From positions 1 through 27,048 of the IMG/VR virus record IMGVR_UViG_3300038960_000106: 27,048 nucleotides of DNA. The stretch is one strand, 5' to 3'. Both the position numbers and the translations under genes were made by a program. This document shows, in pieces, positions 13,528 to 19,820 of the stretch. Below the pieces are notes generated by a model. The model did not search any database and was not told the origin of the DNA. It saw nothing but the letters and a program-made list of their open reading frames with translations. The stretch comes from a virus. Position 1 is the stretch's first letter, and every line of letters begins with the position of its first letter.

Positions 13528-14623
13528 ACACTTAGATTTATGTAGTGGTATTGGTGGCTTTGCCGTGGGTTTTTCCATGGCAAAGTTATCCGAGCCTATC
13601 GCTTTTTGCGACACAGACAAGTTTTGTCAGAAAGTTCTTGCCAAAAACTTTCCAGGAATTCCAATCTATGATGACGTAAAGGAGATCGCAGATGACCCAA
13701 CAAGATTTATTTCAGAACGACCCGATATCCTCACCTCTGGATATCCATGCCAACCCTTCTCAACAAGTGGCAAAAGGGGAGGCACAGAAGACCCTCGCCA
13801 CATCTTTCCGTACTTGCATAAACTTATTAAACAAATCAGACCCACTTATTGTGTTTTCGAAAATGTTTATGGACACCTCTCATTGGGACTTGACGAGGTA
13901 TTGTTTGCAATGGAAAGCATCAACTACCACACGAGGACATTTGTACTTCCGTCTAGTGCAATCGGAGCGAGACACAAACGAGACAGATTGTGGATCATCT
14001 GTAGAAACTTGGGCGACCCCGACAACTATGGATTCCCTACCACCGAGGAGTGCAGAAGCAACCAAGAAATTGCAAGAGGGTGCAAGGAAGGGTCGAAAGA
14101 GACCGAGCAACTTGAGGGAACAAGTCGATCCGAAGACTATGGAGATGTATCCGACCCCCACGACCAAGGGTTTTGGACACGCCTCGGAGGGACAGACAAT
14201 GATCTTCAGAAAGAAAGTGGAGAGAGGGGAACTCACAGAGGCAGAAGCACAAGCCATGATGAACGGAGTGACCTTGAGACCACCACGAATGGAAGAGTGG
14301 AAGTTTCCAACACCAAATTCGGGATTGAAGAAACACAGTTACAACGGCAACAACGATTACTACAAGAACCGAGAGGAGAAGGGCAGACAGATGGATCTTG
14401 CTCAAAAGATGTATCAAATCGAGGGAGATGCAAGACTGAACTGCGATTGGACGGAGTGGTTGATGGGGTATCCTATTGGTTGGACGAGCCTAGAGGAGTC
14501 CCAAGAATTATCTCAAACCAACCCGACAGAGCCAACAGACTAAAAGCATTGGGTAATGCTATTGTTCCACAAAATGCAAAGTTAATTGGATTAGCAATCA
14601 AGAAAGAGTTGACTTCTAAATGA
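13520..14623 (+). CDS. DNA (cytosine-5-)-methyltransferase, 367 aa
   Basis: Transfers a methyl group from S-adenosylmethionine to cytosine C5. All main motifs are visible: motif I DLCSGIGGF (residues 6-14), motif IV GYPCQPFS (74-81, catalytic C77), motif VI ENV (114-116), motif VIII GARHKRDRLWI (149-159) and a final RLKALGNAIVPQ (340-351). Between about 165 and 310 is a low-complexity Gly/Arg/Glu/Thr-rich stretch in the position of the target recognition domain. The start follows AAGGACAAATATA and overlaps the previous gene. It lacks an obvious partner nuclease, so it is probably an orphan enzyme protecting phage DNA. A second, out-of-frame 283-codon gene is nested inside it (13692-14543); that overlap may explain the odd composition of the middle section. 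Confidence 0.9.
   Translation: MLKHLDLCSGIGGFAVGFSMAKLSEPIAFCDTDKFCQKVLAKNFPGIPIYDDVKEIADDPTRFISERPDILTSGYPCQPFSTSGKRGGTEDPRHIFPYLHKLIKQIRPTYCVFENVYGHLSLGLDEVLFAMESINYHTRTFVLPSSAIGARHKRDRLWIICRNLGDPDNYGFPTTEECRSNQEIARGCKEGSKETEQLEGTSRSEDYGDVSDPHDQGFWTRLGGTDNDLQKESGERGTHRGRSTSHDERSDLETTTNGRVEVSNTKFGIEETQLQRQQRLLQEPRGEGQTDGSCSKDVSNRGRCKTELRLDGVVDGVSYWLDEPRGVPRIISNQPDRANRLKALGNAIVPQNAKLIGLAIKKELTSK
13692..14543 (+). CDS. Overprinted gene nested in the methyltransferase, 283 aa
   Basis: An uninterrupted 283-codon frame lies in the +1 frame entirely inside the methyltransferase gene. Its ATG follows AAAGGAG by exactly 7 bases, an excellent ribosome binding site, though one also constrained by the other frame. 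Its protein is not random-looking. It has FSKMFMDTSHWDLTRYCLQWKAS (residues about 55-77), RGHLYFRLV, repeated PTPT/PTPN elements (WATPTT at 107-112, YPTPTTKG at 153-160, FPTPNSG at 205-211) and EWLMGYPIGWT (255-265). I recall these Trp/Pro signatures from phage proteins next to, or fused as C-terminal parts of, C5 methyltransferases. Three cases remain open: a true second product, an alternative C-terminus joined by frameshifting, or a conserved by-product of methyltransferase sequence. Function unknown. Confidence 0.6.
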   Translation: MTQQDLFQNDPISSPLDIHANPSQQVAKGEAQKTLATSFRTCINLLNKSDPLIVFSKMFMDTSHWDLTRYCLQWKASTTTRGHLYFRLVQSERDTNETDCGSSVETWATPTTMDSLPPRSAEATKKLQEGARKGRKRPSNLREQVDPKTMEMYPTPTTKGFGHASEGQTMIFRKKVERGELTEAEAQAMMNGVTLRPPRMEEWKFPTPNSGLKKHSYNGNNDYYKNREEKGRQMDLAQKMYQIEGDARLNCDWTEWLMGYPIGWTSLEESQELSQTNPTEPTD

Positions 14624-14667
14624 TACTTAATCTATGTTTGAAATGCACGGAGCAATATCGGGAATTG

Positions 14668-15159
14668 CTATTTGCCCAAGTCGGAGAGAGTCCCCACCCC
14701 ATTACTCTCTTCGACTACTTCATATTCTCCATCAAATGCAGAGGGGTAATTCTTTCTTATTTCTGCGAGACGACCAACGATTTCTTCACGAGAGAGTTTG
14801 TCTAGGTTATGAGTTACATTAGTTTCCCTACGATCAACGGCAAGACCACCGAGGTTAGACCTATATTTTTCTGCATTGACTGCCGCAGAATATTGACCTG
14901 CCTCCTCGGCTCCCTTAGAAAGGTTCGCAAACCTTTTCAACTGACCCATCAAAGTTACTCCGTATTTCCTTTCGTAATTATCACGGAGTTCTTTGATGTG
15001 TTCAACCACCAGAGGAAAATCTTTGCCATTGAGGAGCAGACTTGCAGTCTTTCTTGCTTGACCTTCAGAATAACCTGCTTGTCTAGCACATTCAGAATTA
15101 GAATGGGTTCCTTCTACAATAAGTCTAGCAAAAGTTTTTTGTCGATTAGTCAATGGCAT
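14668..15159 (-). CDS. terS: Terminase small subunit, 163 aa
   Basis: The minus-strand product opens MPLTNRQKTFARLIVEGTHSNSECARQAGYSEGQARKTAS, the typical start of Terminase_2-type small subunits (L-T-x-R/K-Q-x-x-F, then a helix-turn-helix with A/G-G-Y-S). That domain binds the packaging-start site on phage DNA; the C-terminal part (REEIVGRLAEIRKNYP) would contact the large subunit. An upstream in-frame ATG at 15240 would add 27 residues without similarity, so the ATG at 15159 is chosen, although no strong ribosome binding site is seen for either. The gene stands alone between rightward genes, about 6 kb from terL, an unusual separation. Confidence 0.85.
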   Translation of the reverse strand: MPLTNRQKTFARLIVEGTHSNSECARQAGYSEGQARKTASLLLNGKDFPLVVEHIKELRDNYERKYGVTLMGQLKRFANLSKGAEEAGQYSAAVNAEKYRSNLGGLAVDRRETNVTHNLDKLSREEIVGRLAEIRKNYPSAFDGEYEVVEESNGVGTLSDLGK

Positions 15160-15229
15160 AAGCAGATAGTAGTGTTTCTCCCATATTTTATCAATAAAAA
15201 AAGGAAAAAAAATGACGCGGTCGGCTTTG

Positions 15230-15328
15230 AAGTGTAGCAAGTGTTACCAAAGTGTAGCAAGAATAAATAAAAAAACACAGTAAAAACAACAAACTATTTT
15301 TGATGCTACAGATGCTACAGATGCTACA
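15230..15328. repeat. Iteron-like repeats (AGTGTAGCAA and GATGCTACA)
   Basis: Three 10-bp units read AGTGTAGCAA, GTGTTACCAA, AGTGTAGCAA (15231-15260), the outer two identical. About 40 bp on, GATGCTACA repeats three times in tandem (15302-15328). TGTAGC and GCTACA are reverse complements, so one protein could bind both clusters in opposite orientation. A very AT-rich tract (15333-15395) adjoins. It is the intergenic region between leftward terS and the rightward early operon; an origin, packaging-recognition or operator role is possible. The rest of 15160-15465 holds a promoter and no credible gene. Confidence 0.65.
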
Positions 15329-15401
15329 CCTATTTTTAAAAAATTTTTATAAACAAAAAAATATGACAGAAACACTATACAAAAAAAGTTTTATATACTA
15401 C

Positions 15402-15430
15402 TTGACTTATGGTCTCCCATACATTAAGTA
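15402..15430 (+). promoter_or_regulatory. Promoter of the early/replication operon
   Basis: TTGACT (15402-15407) with TAAGTA 17 bp downstream; a TATATAAG follows. It shares TTGACTTATGG with the 9450 and 9955 promoters, but its spacer contains the inverted pair TATGG-TCTC-CCATA instead of a direct repeat. The RHH protein encoded next could bind this palindrome. Confidence 0.6.
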
Positions 15431-15465
15431 TATATAAGTACAAATCATTAATTAAAGGAGATATT

Positions 15466-15729
15466 ATGGGAGGTACAAAGAGACTCTGGGAAGACAGTAT
15501 CGACAATGAAGTTGGAGATTATGTTGACGGCATCATTCCTAGAGACAAAGTTAGTGAAGATGCCGAAGCAGTTTACGATCTCGATAATGAGGACGTAAGC
15601 TACAAATCTTTAAATGTCCGTGTTTCGGTGTACGAGCAGATAAAGAGAATAGCCAAGGAAGACAACAGAACTATTGCTAGTACAGTTGCTTTAATGGTCA
15701 AAGAAAACTTAAAAAATCGGAGGATATAA
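15466..15729 (+). CDS. Ribbon-helix-helix-type regulator, 87 aa
   Basis: The ATG at 15466 follows TAAAGGAGATATT; an earlier in-frame ATG at 15409 lies inside the promoter and is rejected. The N-terminal half is acidic and unstructured-looking (VGDYVDGIIPRDKVSEDAEAVYDLDNED). The last 40 residues read SLNVRVSVYEQIKRIAKEDNRTIASTVALMVKENLKN: a short strand (LNVRVS) followed by two helices, the classic Arc/CopG ribbon-helix-helix DNA-binding pattern. As first gene of the early operon behind a palindromic promoter it is a candidate autorepressor; that role is inference. Confidence 0.7.
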   Translation: MGGTKRLWEDSIDNEVGDYVDGIIPRDKVSEDAEAVYDLDNEDVSYKSLNVRVSVYEQIKRIAKEDNRTIASTVALMVKENLKNRRI

Positions 15730-15730
15730 A

Positions 15731-16480
15731 TTGGAAGACGATAAGAAAGATAAGAATAAAATTCATTCGACTACGGATTATAGTCAATTCAAATACATAA
15801 AAGGTAATCGTGATCTTGTTGAAGCTCATGTAAAAAAATTATCGGATCAGATATCAAAGAAAGATTTTCAGATACCGATAATAGTTAATGAGAAGATGGA
15901 AGTGTGCGAGGGTCAACACAGACTTGAAGCATATAAGTCCTTGGGTATGCCAATAACTTACATGATAAAAGAAGGTTTAGTGATCCAGGATATAAGGAAG
16001 ATGAACTCAACTGCGAGAGCATGGACTATGCAAGAGTTTCTTGATAGTCATGTAACCCTTGGTAACAAGGACTATGAAGTATTAAAGTGGTTCCATGAGA
16101 AGTATGAGTTTTCCATATCAGACTCTATCTCCATGTTGAATGGTAAAGGGTGGCACTCTTCAGAAGATCTAGCAGATTTTAAGGACGGAAATTTTAAAGT
16201 CACTGACTTAGAATGGGCAAAAGATACGGCAGATAAGATCCAAAAGATTGGAGAATATTTTCCATATTATAAAAAGAGATCTTTTGTTGGTGCTATAATA
16301 TCTGCACTAAAAGACTCTACTTTTATTTGGAAAGTATTTTTAGCAAGGTTGGAGAGCCATTCTTCAAAGCTAAAAAATCAAGGCAGCCGTAACGATTTCA
16401 TCTTGAATATTGAAAGGTTATACAATCATAATACTTCGGCAAGTAAAAAGATAAGACTGCAAGTGTATGGAAATAGATAG
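15731..16480 (+). CDS. ParB-like (Srx/ParB-type domain) protein, 249 aa, TTG start
   Basis: The TTG at 15731 is chosen because GGAGG lies 7 bases upstream and the frame has no better start. The N-terminal third has the ParB-like fold signature: HVKKLSDQISKKDFQIPIIVNEKMEV, then CEGQHRLEAYKSLGMPITYMI with the GQHR motif at residues 61-64. In ParB this is the CTPase/nuclease-like domain; phage proteins with only this domain are often called ParB-like nucleases and act on DNA near replication or methylation genes. The remaining about 150 residues are helical and Lys-rich, without a recognisable centromere-binding helix-turn-helix. It follows the RHH gene directly, so a partition system is conceivable, but no ParA gene is present. 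Confidence 0.75.
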   Translation: MEDDKKDKNKIHSTTDYSQFKYIKGNRDLVEAHVKKLSDQISKKDFQIPIIVNEKMEVCEGQHRLEAYKSLGMPITYMIKEGLVIQDIRKMNSTARAWTMQEFLDSHVTLGNKDYEVLKWFHEKYEFSISDSISMLNGKGWHSSEDLADFKDGNFKVTDLEWAKDTADKIQKIGEYFPYYKKRSFVGAIISALKDSTFIWKVFLARLESHSSKLKNQGSRNDFILNIERLYNHNTSASKKIRLQVYGNR

Positions 16481-16488
16481 GAGTTGGT

Positions 16489-16803
16489 ATGTATATAAAA
16501 AATATTAAAACTTGGGAAAATGAAATTCATGGCATATCCACGAGGTTCGAGTATAAGAACCTCACGATAGAACTTTATGAAGGTCAAAGAAGTGAGGAGC
16601 TAAACTATGAGCCGTACTTCTTAATCAGAGCATGGGATACAGAAGAAGCGAGATTAGAAGAGAAAGATCTTAGAGAAACTTGGGACGAAAAAAATCCCAC
16701 CATCAGGTGGAGAACCAAGTTTGATGCTATTGAACTTTCAGATAAAATAAAAGATCCACATATAGATCCTTCCAAATGCCCTATGGGTCTTTATAAAGAT
16801 TAA
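16489..16803 (+). CDS. Hypothetical protein, 104 aa
   Basis: The ATG follows GATAGGAGTTGGT. The protein is compact, acidic and aromatic-rich: MYIKNIKTWENEIHGISTRFEYKNLTIELYEGQ then YFLIRAWDTEEARLEEKDL and WRTKFDAIELSDKIKDP, ending in a Pro/Cys turn (PSKCPMGLYKD). The first half looks like a beta-meander. No family or catalytic motif recognised. Its position between the ParB-like and SNF2 genes in the early operon suggests a replication or host-takeover accessory role. Confidence 0.7.
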   Translation: MYIKNIKTWENEIHGISTRFEYKNLTIELYEGQRSEELNYEPYFLIRAWDTEEARLEEKDLRETWDEKNPTIRWRTKFDAIELSDKIKDPHIDPSKCPMGLYKD

Positions 16804-16807
16804 TCAA

Positions 16808-18271
16808 ATGATAGATGAATTTCTTTTCAGATGTTTCAAAACTAAGCCATATGCTCATCAGTTGAAAGCATTACAACTAAGCTATGACAAAGAAAACTTT
16901 GCATACTTCATGGAGATGGGGTGTGGTAAATCAAAAGTTCTCATTGATAATATAGCTTGGTTGTATTGGCACAAAAAAATAGATACTGCAATTATTGTAG
17001 CACCGAAAGGTGTTTACACTAATTGGAGAAACAATGAGATACCAACACATTTAACAGATGATATATCTTATAAAGTATATACTTGGAAATCTAATCTCAA
17101 CAAACGAGAAACCATGGAGTTGAAAAACTCCGTGGGCCATGAAGCAAGATCCCATTTACGAATACTATTAGTCAATGTCGAGGCATTTGCGACTAAAAAA
17201 ATTTTCAAGTTCTTGGACACTTTCACACATAGAAGCAACTTTCTAGTGGCAGTTGATGAATCTACCACGATCAAGAATATCAAGGCGAAGAGAACCAAGG
17301 CACTGATACAGTTTGCCGAGAAAGCAAAGTATAAACGAATACTTACAGGTGCTCCGATAACAAAGTCGCCTTTGGATTTATATTCACAATTCTTATTTAT
17401 GGACAGAAAAATTTTGGGGTTCTGCTCCTATTGGTCTTTCCAAGGTAGGTATGCCGTGATTATGAATAGGAAGATGGGATCACATCAGTTCAACCAGGTG
17501 GTTGGATACAAGAACTTAGAAGAACTGAAAAAGAAAATAGATCCACATTCATTTAGAGTAACGAAGAAAGATGCACTCGATCTACCACCAAAGACTTATG
17601 TAACAAGGCAAGTTGACTTGACCATGGAACAAGAAAGACATTACCAAAGCATCAAGAAGACATCAGTTGCTTTCTTAGAAAGTGGCGACATGGTTACTGC
17701 ACCCGAAGTTATGACAAGACTTCTGAGACTACAACAGTTGCTATGTGGCTATCTTGTAACAGATGATGGCGAAGTAAAACACATACCAAACAATAGGTTA
17801 ACTGTGCTTCTTGAAGTAGTGGAAGAGATGGAAGGTAAAGTTATTATTTGGTCTAGGTTTCGCCATGACATAATGAAGATATGCAGTAGCTTGAAAGGTG
17901 TGTATGGGCAAGACTCTACAGTCACATATTTTGGCGACACGAGCATGGCAGATAGAGACGAAGCCATTGCGAGGTTTCAAGATCCGTCAGATCCCACGAG
18001 GTTCTTTATTAGTAATGCACAAACTGGTGGTATGGGAATAACTCTCCATGCCGCAACAAACGTAATCTACTACTCCAACGACTTCAACCTGGAGTCAAGG
18101 GTGCAGTCAGAGGATCGGGCACACAGAGTTGGTCAACACCACCCAGTGTTGTATGTAGATTTGGTCTGTCCAAATACAGTTGATGTGCATATAGTTAAGA
18201 CATTAGTTAACAAAAGCAAATTAGCAAACATAACATTAGGGGAAAGGGTACTAGAGTGGTTGAAGGTATAA
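16808..18271 (+). CDS. SNF2-family DNA helicase/translocase, 487 aa
   Basis: Superfamily 2 helicase motifs are clear: an N-terminal QLKALQLSYD (Q-type), Walker A MEMGCGKSK (residues 35-43), a DEST box (150-153) in VAVDESTTIKN, motif III ILTGAPITKSPLDL, and a C-terminal helicase domain with VIIWSRFRHD, ISNAQTGGMGITLHAA and RVQSEDRAHRVGQ (431-443), the hallmark of SNF2 enzymes. ATP-driven translocation along duplex DNA would remodel protein-DNA complexes or forks. It sits with the primase, UvrD-like helicase and polymerase. The start has no strong ribosome binding site and lies 5 bases after the previous stop, so reinitiation is likely. Confidence 0.92.
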   Translation: MIDEFLFRCFKTKPYAHQLKALQLSYDKENFAYFMEMGCGKSKVLIDNIAWLYWHKKIDTAIIVAPKGVYTNWRNNEIPTHLTDDISYKVYTWKSNLNKRETMELKNSVGHEARSHLRILLVNVEAFATKKIFKFLDTFTHRSNFLVAVDESTTIKNIKAKRTKALIQFAEKAKYKRILTGAPITKSPLDLYSQFLFMDRKILGFCSYWSFQGRYAVIMNRKMGSHQFNQVVGYKNLEELKKKIDPHSFRVTKKDALDLPPKTYVTRQVDLTMEQERHYQSIKKTSVAFLESGDMVTAPEVMTRLLRLQQLLCGYLVTDDGEVKHIPNNRLTVLLEVVEEMEGKVIIWSRFRHDIMKICSSLKGVYGQDSTVTYFGDTSMADRDEAIARFQDPSDPTRFFISNAQTGGMGITLHAATNVIYYSNDFNLESRVQSEDRAHRVGQHHPVLYVDLVCPNTVDVHIVKTLVNKSKLANITLGERVLEWLKV

Positions 18272-18399
18272 GAAAGAAGTTCTACATCTACGACAAAGAT
18301 AAGAAAAAGATAAAAGAAACTTATGTCAAAAAAGATGCAATGAAATATAAAGAAAAAGGATACAGAGTAACTAGTAGAAGGAGAGTAAAAGATGACTAA
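18256..18399 (+). CDS. Small basic ORF, 47 aa, GTG start
   Basis: This frame begins at a GTG inside the end of the SNF2 gene, 7 bases after AAAGGG, and ends 8 bases into the next gene. The product reads VVEGIRKKFYIYDKDKKKIKETYVKKDAMKYKEKGYRVTSRRRVKDD in two blocks, with strand-like KKFYIYD and a basic tail. It fills the 120-bp gap otherwise left in a tightly packed operon, which is the main support. No other evidence; the function is unknown. Confidence 0.45.
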   Translation: MVEGIRKKFYIYDKDKKKIKETYVKKDAMKYKEKGYRVTSRRRVKDD

Positions 18400-18868
18400 A
18401 TTAAGAGGCGAAAAAATTGTGGGTAATGCAGGTGAAAACTTAACAGTGTTTGAGTTATCCATGCTTGGTTACGCGGCATCAACAGTAAAACAAGATGGTG
18501 TTGATATAGCCGTGGTTGGTGGAGAAGGATTGAAGGTAGCACAACGAGTGGAAGTGAAGACAGTTTTACAAAGAGATGATATGGCTAGATACTCTTTCAC
18601 TATATGCAAAGGTGCAGACAAAAGGTGTTACACCCGAAAGGACTGCGACATCATAGCACTGGCGGCACTGGACATAAGATCAGTGCTATTCTTTCCAGTG
18701 GAGTCTTTCACAAGTGTAAAAGCACTGACCTTAATAAAGAATGATTTTCATAAACCATTTGAAAAAAACCAGTGGGGAGCGGTGCTAGAATATAGTCAAA
18801 ACATGCAGGCAGAGATGCTTAAAATGCACAACTTAAAAAAAGAATATAAAATATATGAGAAAGTATAA
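18392..18868 (+). CDS. PD-(D/E)XK-type endonuclease, 158 aa
   Basis: The N-terminal half reads GNAGENLTVFELSMLGYAASTVKQDGVDIAVVGG, then RVEVKTVLQRDD. Visible catalytic-type residues are E15 (GEN), D38 in the VD strand and E54-V-K56, the order of the PD-(D/E)XK fold as in Holliday-junction or VSR/DUF4365-type enzymes. A later strand CDIIALAALDIRSVLFFP fits the family core. It may process recombination or replication intermediates, being coupled to the SNF2 helicase operon. The start follows AGAAGGAGAGTAAAAG. Its substrate cannot be read from sequence; it is distinct from the nuclease at 10376. Confidence 0.75.
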   Translation: MTKLRGEKIVGNAGENLTVFELSMLGYAASTVKQDGVDIAVVGGEGLKVAQRVEVKTVLQRDDMARYSFTICKGADKRCYTRKDCDIIALAALDIRSVLFFPVESFTSVKALTLIKNDFHKPFEKNQWGAVLEYSQNMQAEMLKMHNLKKEYKIYEKV

Positions 18869-18877
18869 GATTTTATG

Positions 18878-19021
18878 TTGACTTATGTGAATAAATTTGG
18901 TAGGACTATGATTGCAACGGATGTTGTTATTGCAACAATATCTCAAGTATGGGTAGGGTGGTTCTCCTTTTTTCCTTTCGTTATTGGTGTTTCCCTACCC
19001 ACACTTACTTTGGAGTAAACA
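18878..19021 (+). promoter_or_regulatory. Leader region with TTGACTTATG box and long hairpin
   Basis: TTGACTTATG (18878-18887) matches the operon and neighbour promoters, although the hexamer 17 bp on (TAGGAC) is a weak -10. ATTGCAAC repeats at 18911 and 18929. TGGGTAGGG (18950-18958) and CCCTACCCA (18993-19001) pair perfectly across a 34-nt loop ending 21 bases before the next ATG. This gap of about 150 bp has no gene and may be an internal promoter plus structured leader. Confidence 0.5.
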
Positions 19022-19183
19022 ATGGATACAGATAAATGGAAGTCAATAGCAGTACCGATTGAGACTTGGAAAAAACTCAATGAGTTAGCTAAAGAAAACT
19101 TTAGAACTGTTGGTGGTACGATTACCTATTTGACACAAAAAGAATACGAGTCTGAGAAAAAACTCGTTGACGAGAAGGTATAA
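19022..19183 (+). CDS. Small RHH-like protein, 53 aa
   Basis: The ATG follows TTTGGAGTAAACA. The product starts MDTDKWKSIAVPIETWKKLNELAKENFRTVGGTITYLT: a short strand (SIAVPIE) followed by two helices, a pattern like ribbon-helix-helix proteins, as in the 87-aa gene at 15466. It ends in a charged helix (QKEYESEKKLVDEKV). It sits behind the structured leader and ahead of the replication gene block, so local transcription control is plausible. The stop overlaps an inverted repeat. The RHH call rests on pattern and is tentative. Confidence 0.6.
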   Translation: MDTDKWKSIAVPIETWKKLNELAKENFRTVGGTITYLTQKEYESEKKLVDEKV

Positions 19184-19202
19184 TTAATTAAACTATACCT
19201 TC
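19174..19202. repeat. 9-bp inverted repeat over the stop codon of the 53-aa gene
   Basis: GAAGGTATA (19174-19182) pairs perfectly with TATACCTTC (19194-19202) around an 11-nt AT-rich loop. No T-run follows; it may attenuate rather than terminate, since the next gene is 49 bp away. Confidence 0.55.
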
Positions 19203-19250
19203 AACTATAACCGCCGAAGGGCATAAACTTTAACGTAGAAGGAGAGAACG

Positions 19251-19820
19251 ATGAGTGATGTGTATTCACTATTCGAGCAAGAGGCAGCTGACCCTCAAGC
19301 ATTTAAGCAAGTCAGAGAAGGCGATACTAAAAGTCTATCGTCTTTAATCCGTAGATCTGTTGAGTTAGATCAACAAATCAAAGATACCGAAGCACAACTA
19401 AAAGACCTACAACAGAAAAAGAGATCTGTTGATGAGGAAGATATACCCTCATTGATGGAGACTATGGGTGTTGAAAGTCTTACAGTTGACGGCAACAAAG
19501 TTTCAATCGATAAGTTTGTTTCTGCTAGAATACCCGAAACTAAGAAGCAAGAGGCTTTCCAATTCTTAAGAGAGATTGGAGAGGGGGATCTTATCAAGAA
19601 CGAAGTTGTTGTAAGTTTCAGTATGGGTCAAGATAATCAAGCTGGTTCTGTAGTTGCAGATCTTGAGAATAAAGGTTTTGCGCCTGTCAAGAAACAGCAT
19701 GTGCATCCAATGACTTTAAAAACCTGGGTAAAAAATAGAATTGAAAGTGGTAAAGAAATAGACTTTGATCTATTTGGAGTATACCAGGGCAACCGTGCTA
19801 AGATAAAGGGAGGTCAGTAA
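19251..19820 (+). CDS. Phage coiled-coil protein, 189 aa, probably replication-associated
   Basis: The ATG follows GAAGGAGAGAACG. Residues about 35-65 form a likely coiled coil (LDQQIKDTEAQLKDLQQKKRSVDEED). A strand-rich section (VESLTVDGNKVSIDKFVSARIP), a helix-loop (EAFQFLREIGEGDLIKNEV) and a C-terminal helical part ending in FGVYQGNRAKIK follow. This layout recurs in phage proteins of unknown function encoded directly before a putative ssDNA-binding protein, as here, where the stop and next start overlap (TAATG). It could act as an assembly or loading partner for that protein. No catalytic motif is visible. Confidence 0.7.
   Translation: MSDVYSLFEQEAADPQAFKQVREGDTKSLSSLIRRSVELDQQIKDTEAQLKDLQQKKRSVDEEDIPSLMETMGVESLTVDGNKVSIDKFVSARIPETKKQEAFQFLREIGEGDLIKNEVVVSFSMGQDNQAGSVVADLENKGFAPVKKQHVHPMTLKTWVKNRIESGKEIDFDLFGVYQGNRAKIKGGQ

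Noticed and set aside
13880-14433. Several minus-strand frames across the methyltransferase
   Set aside because: Cysteine/serine-rich shadows caused by two overlapping plus-strand frames; no ribosome binding site.
14620-14805. 61-codon plus-strand frame after the methyltransferase (starts in ATGA overlap)
   Set aside because: It runs antisense through the end of the well-supported terminase small subunit, and its sequence looks like a shadow; only the ATGA overlap favours it.
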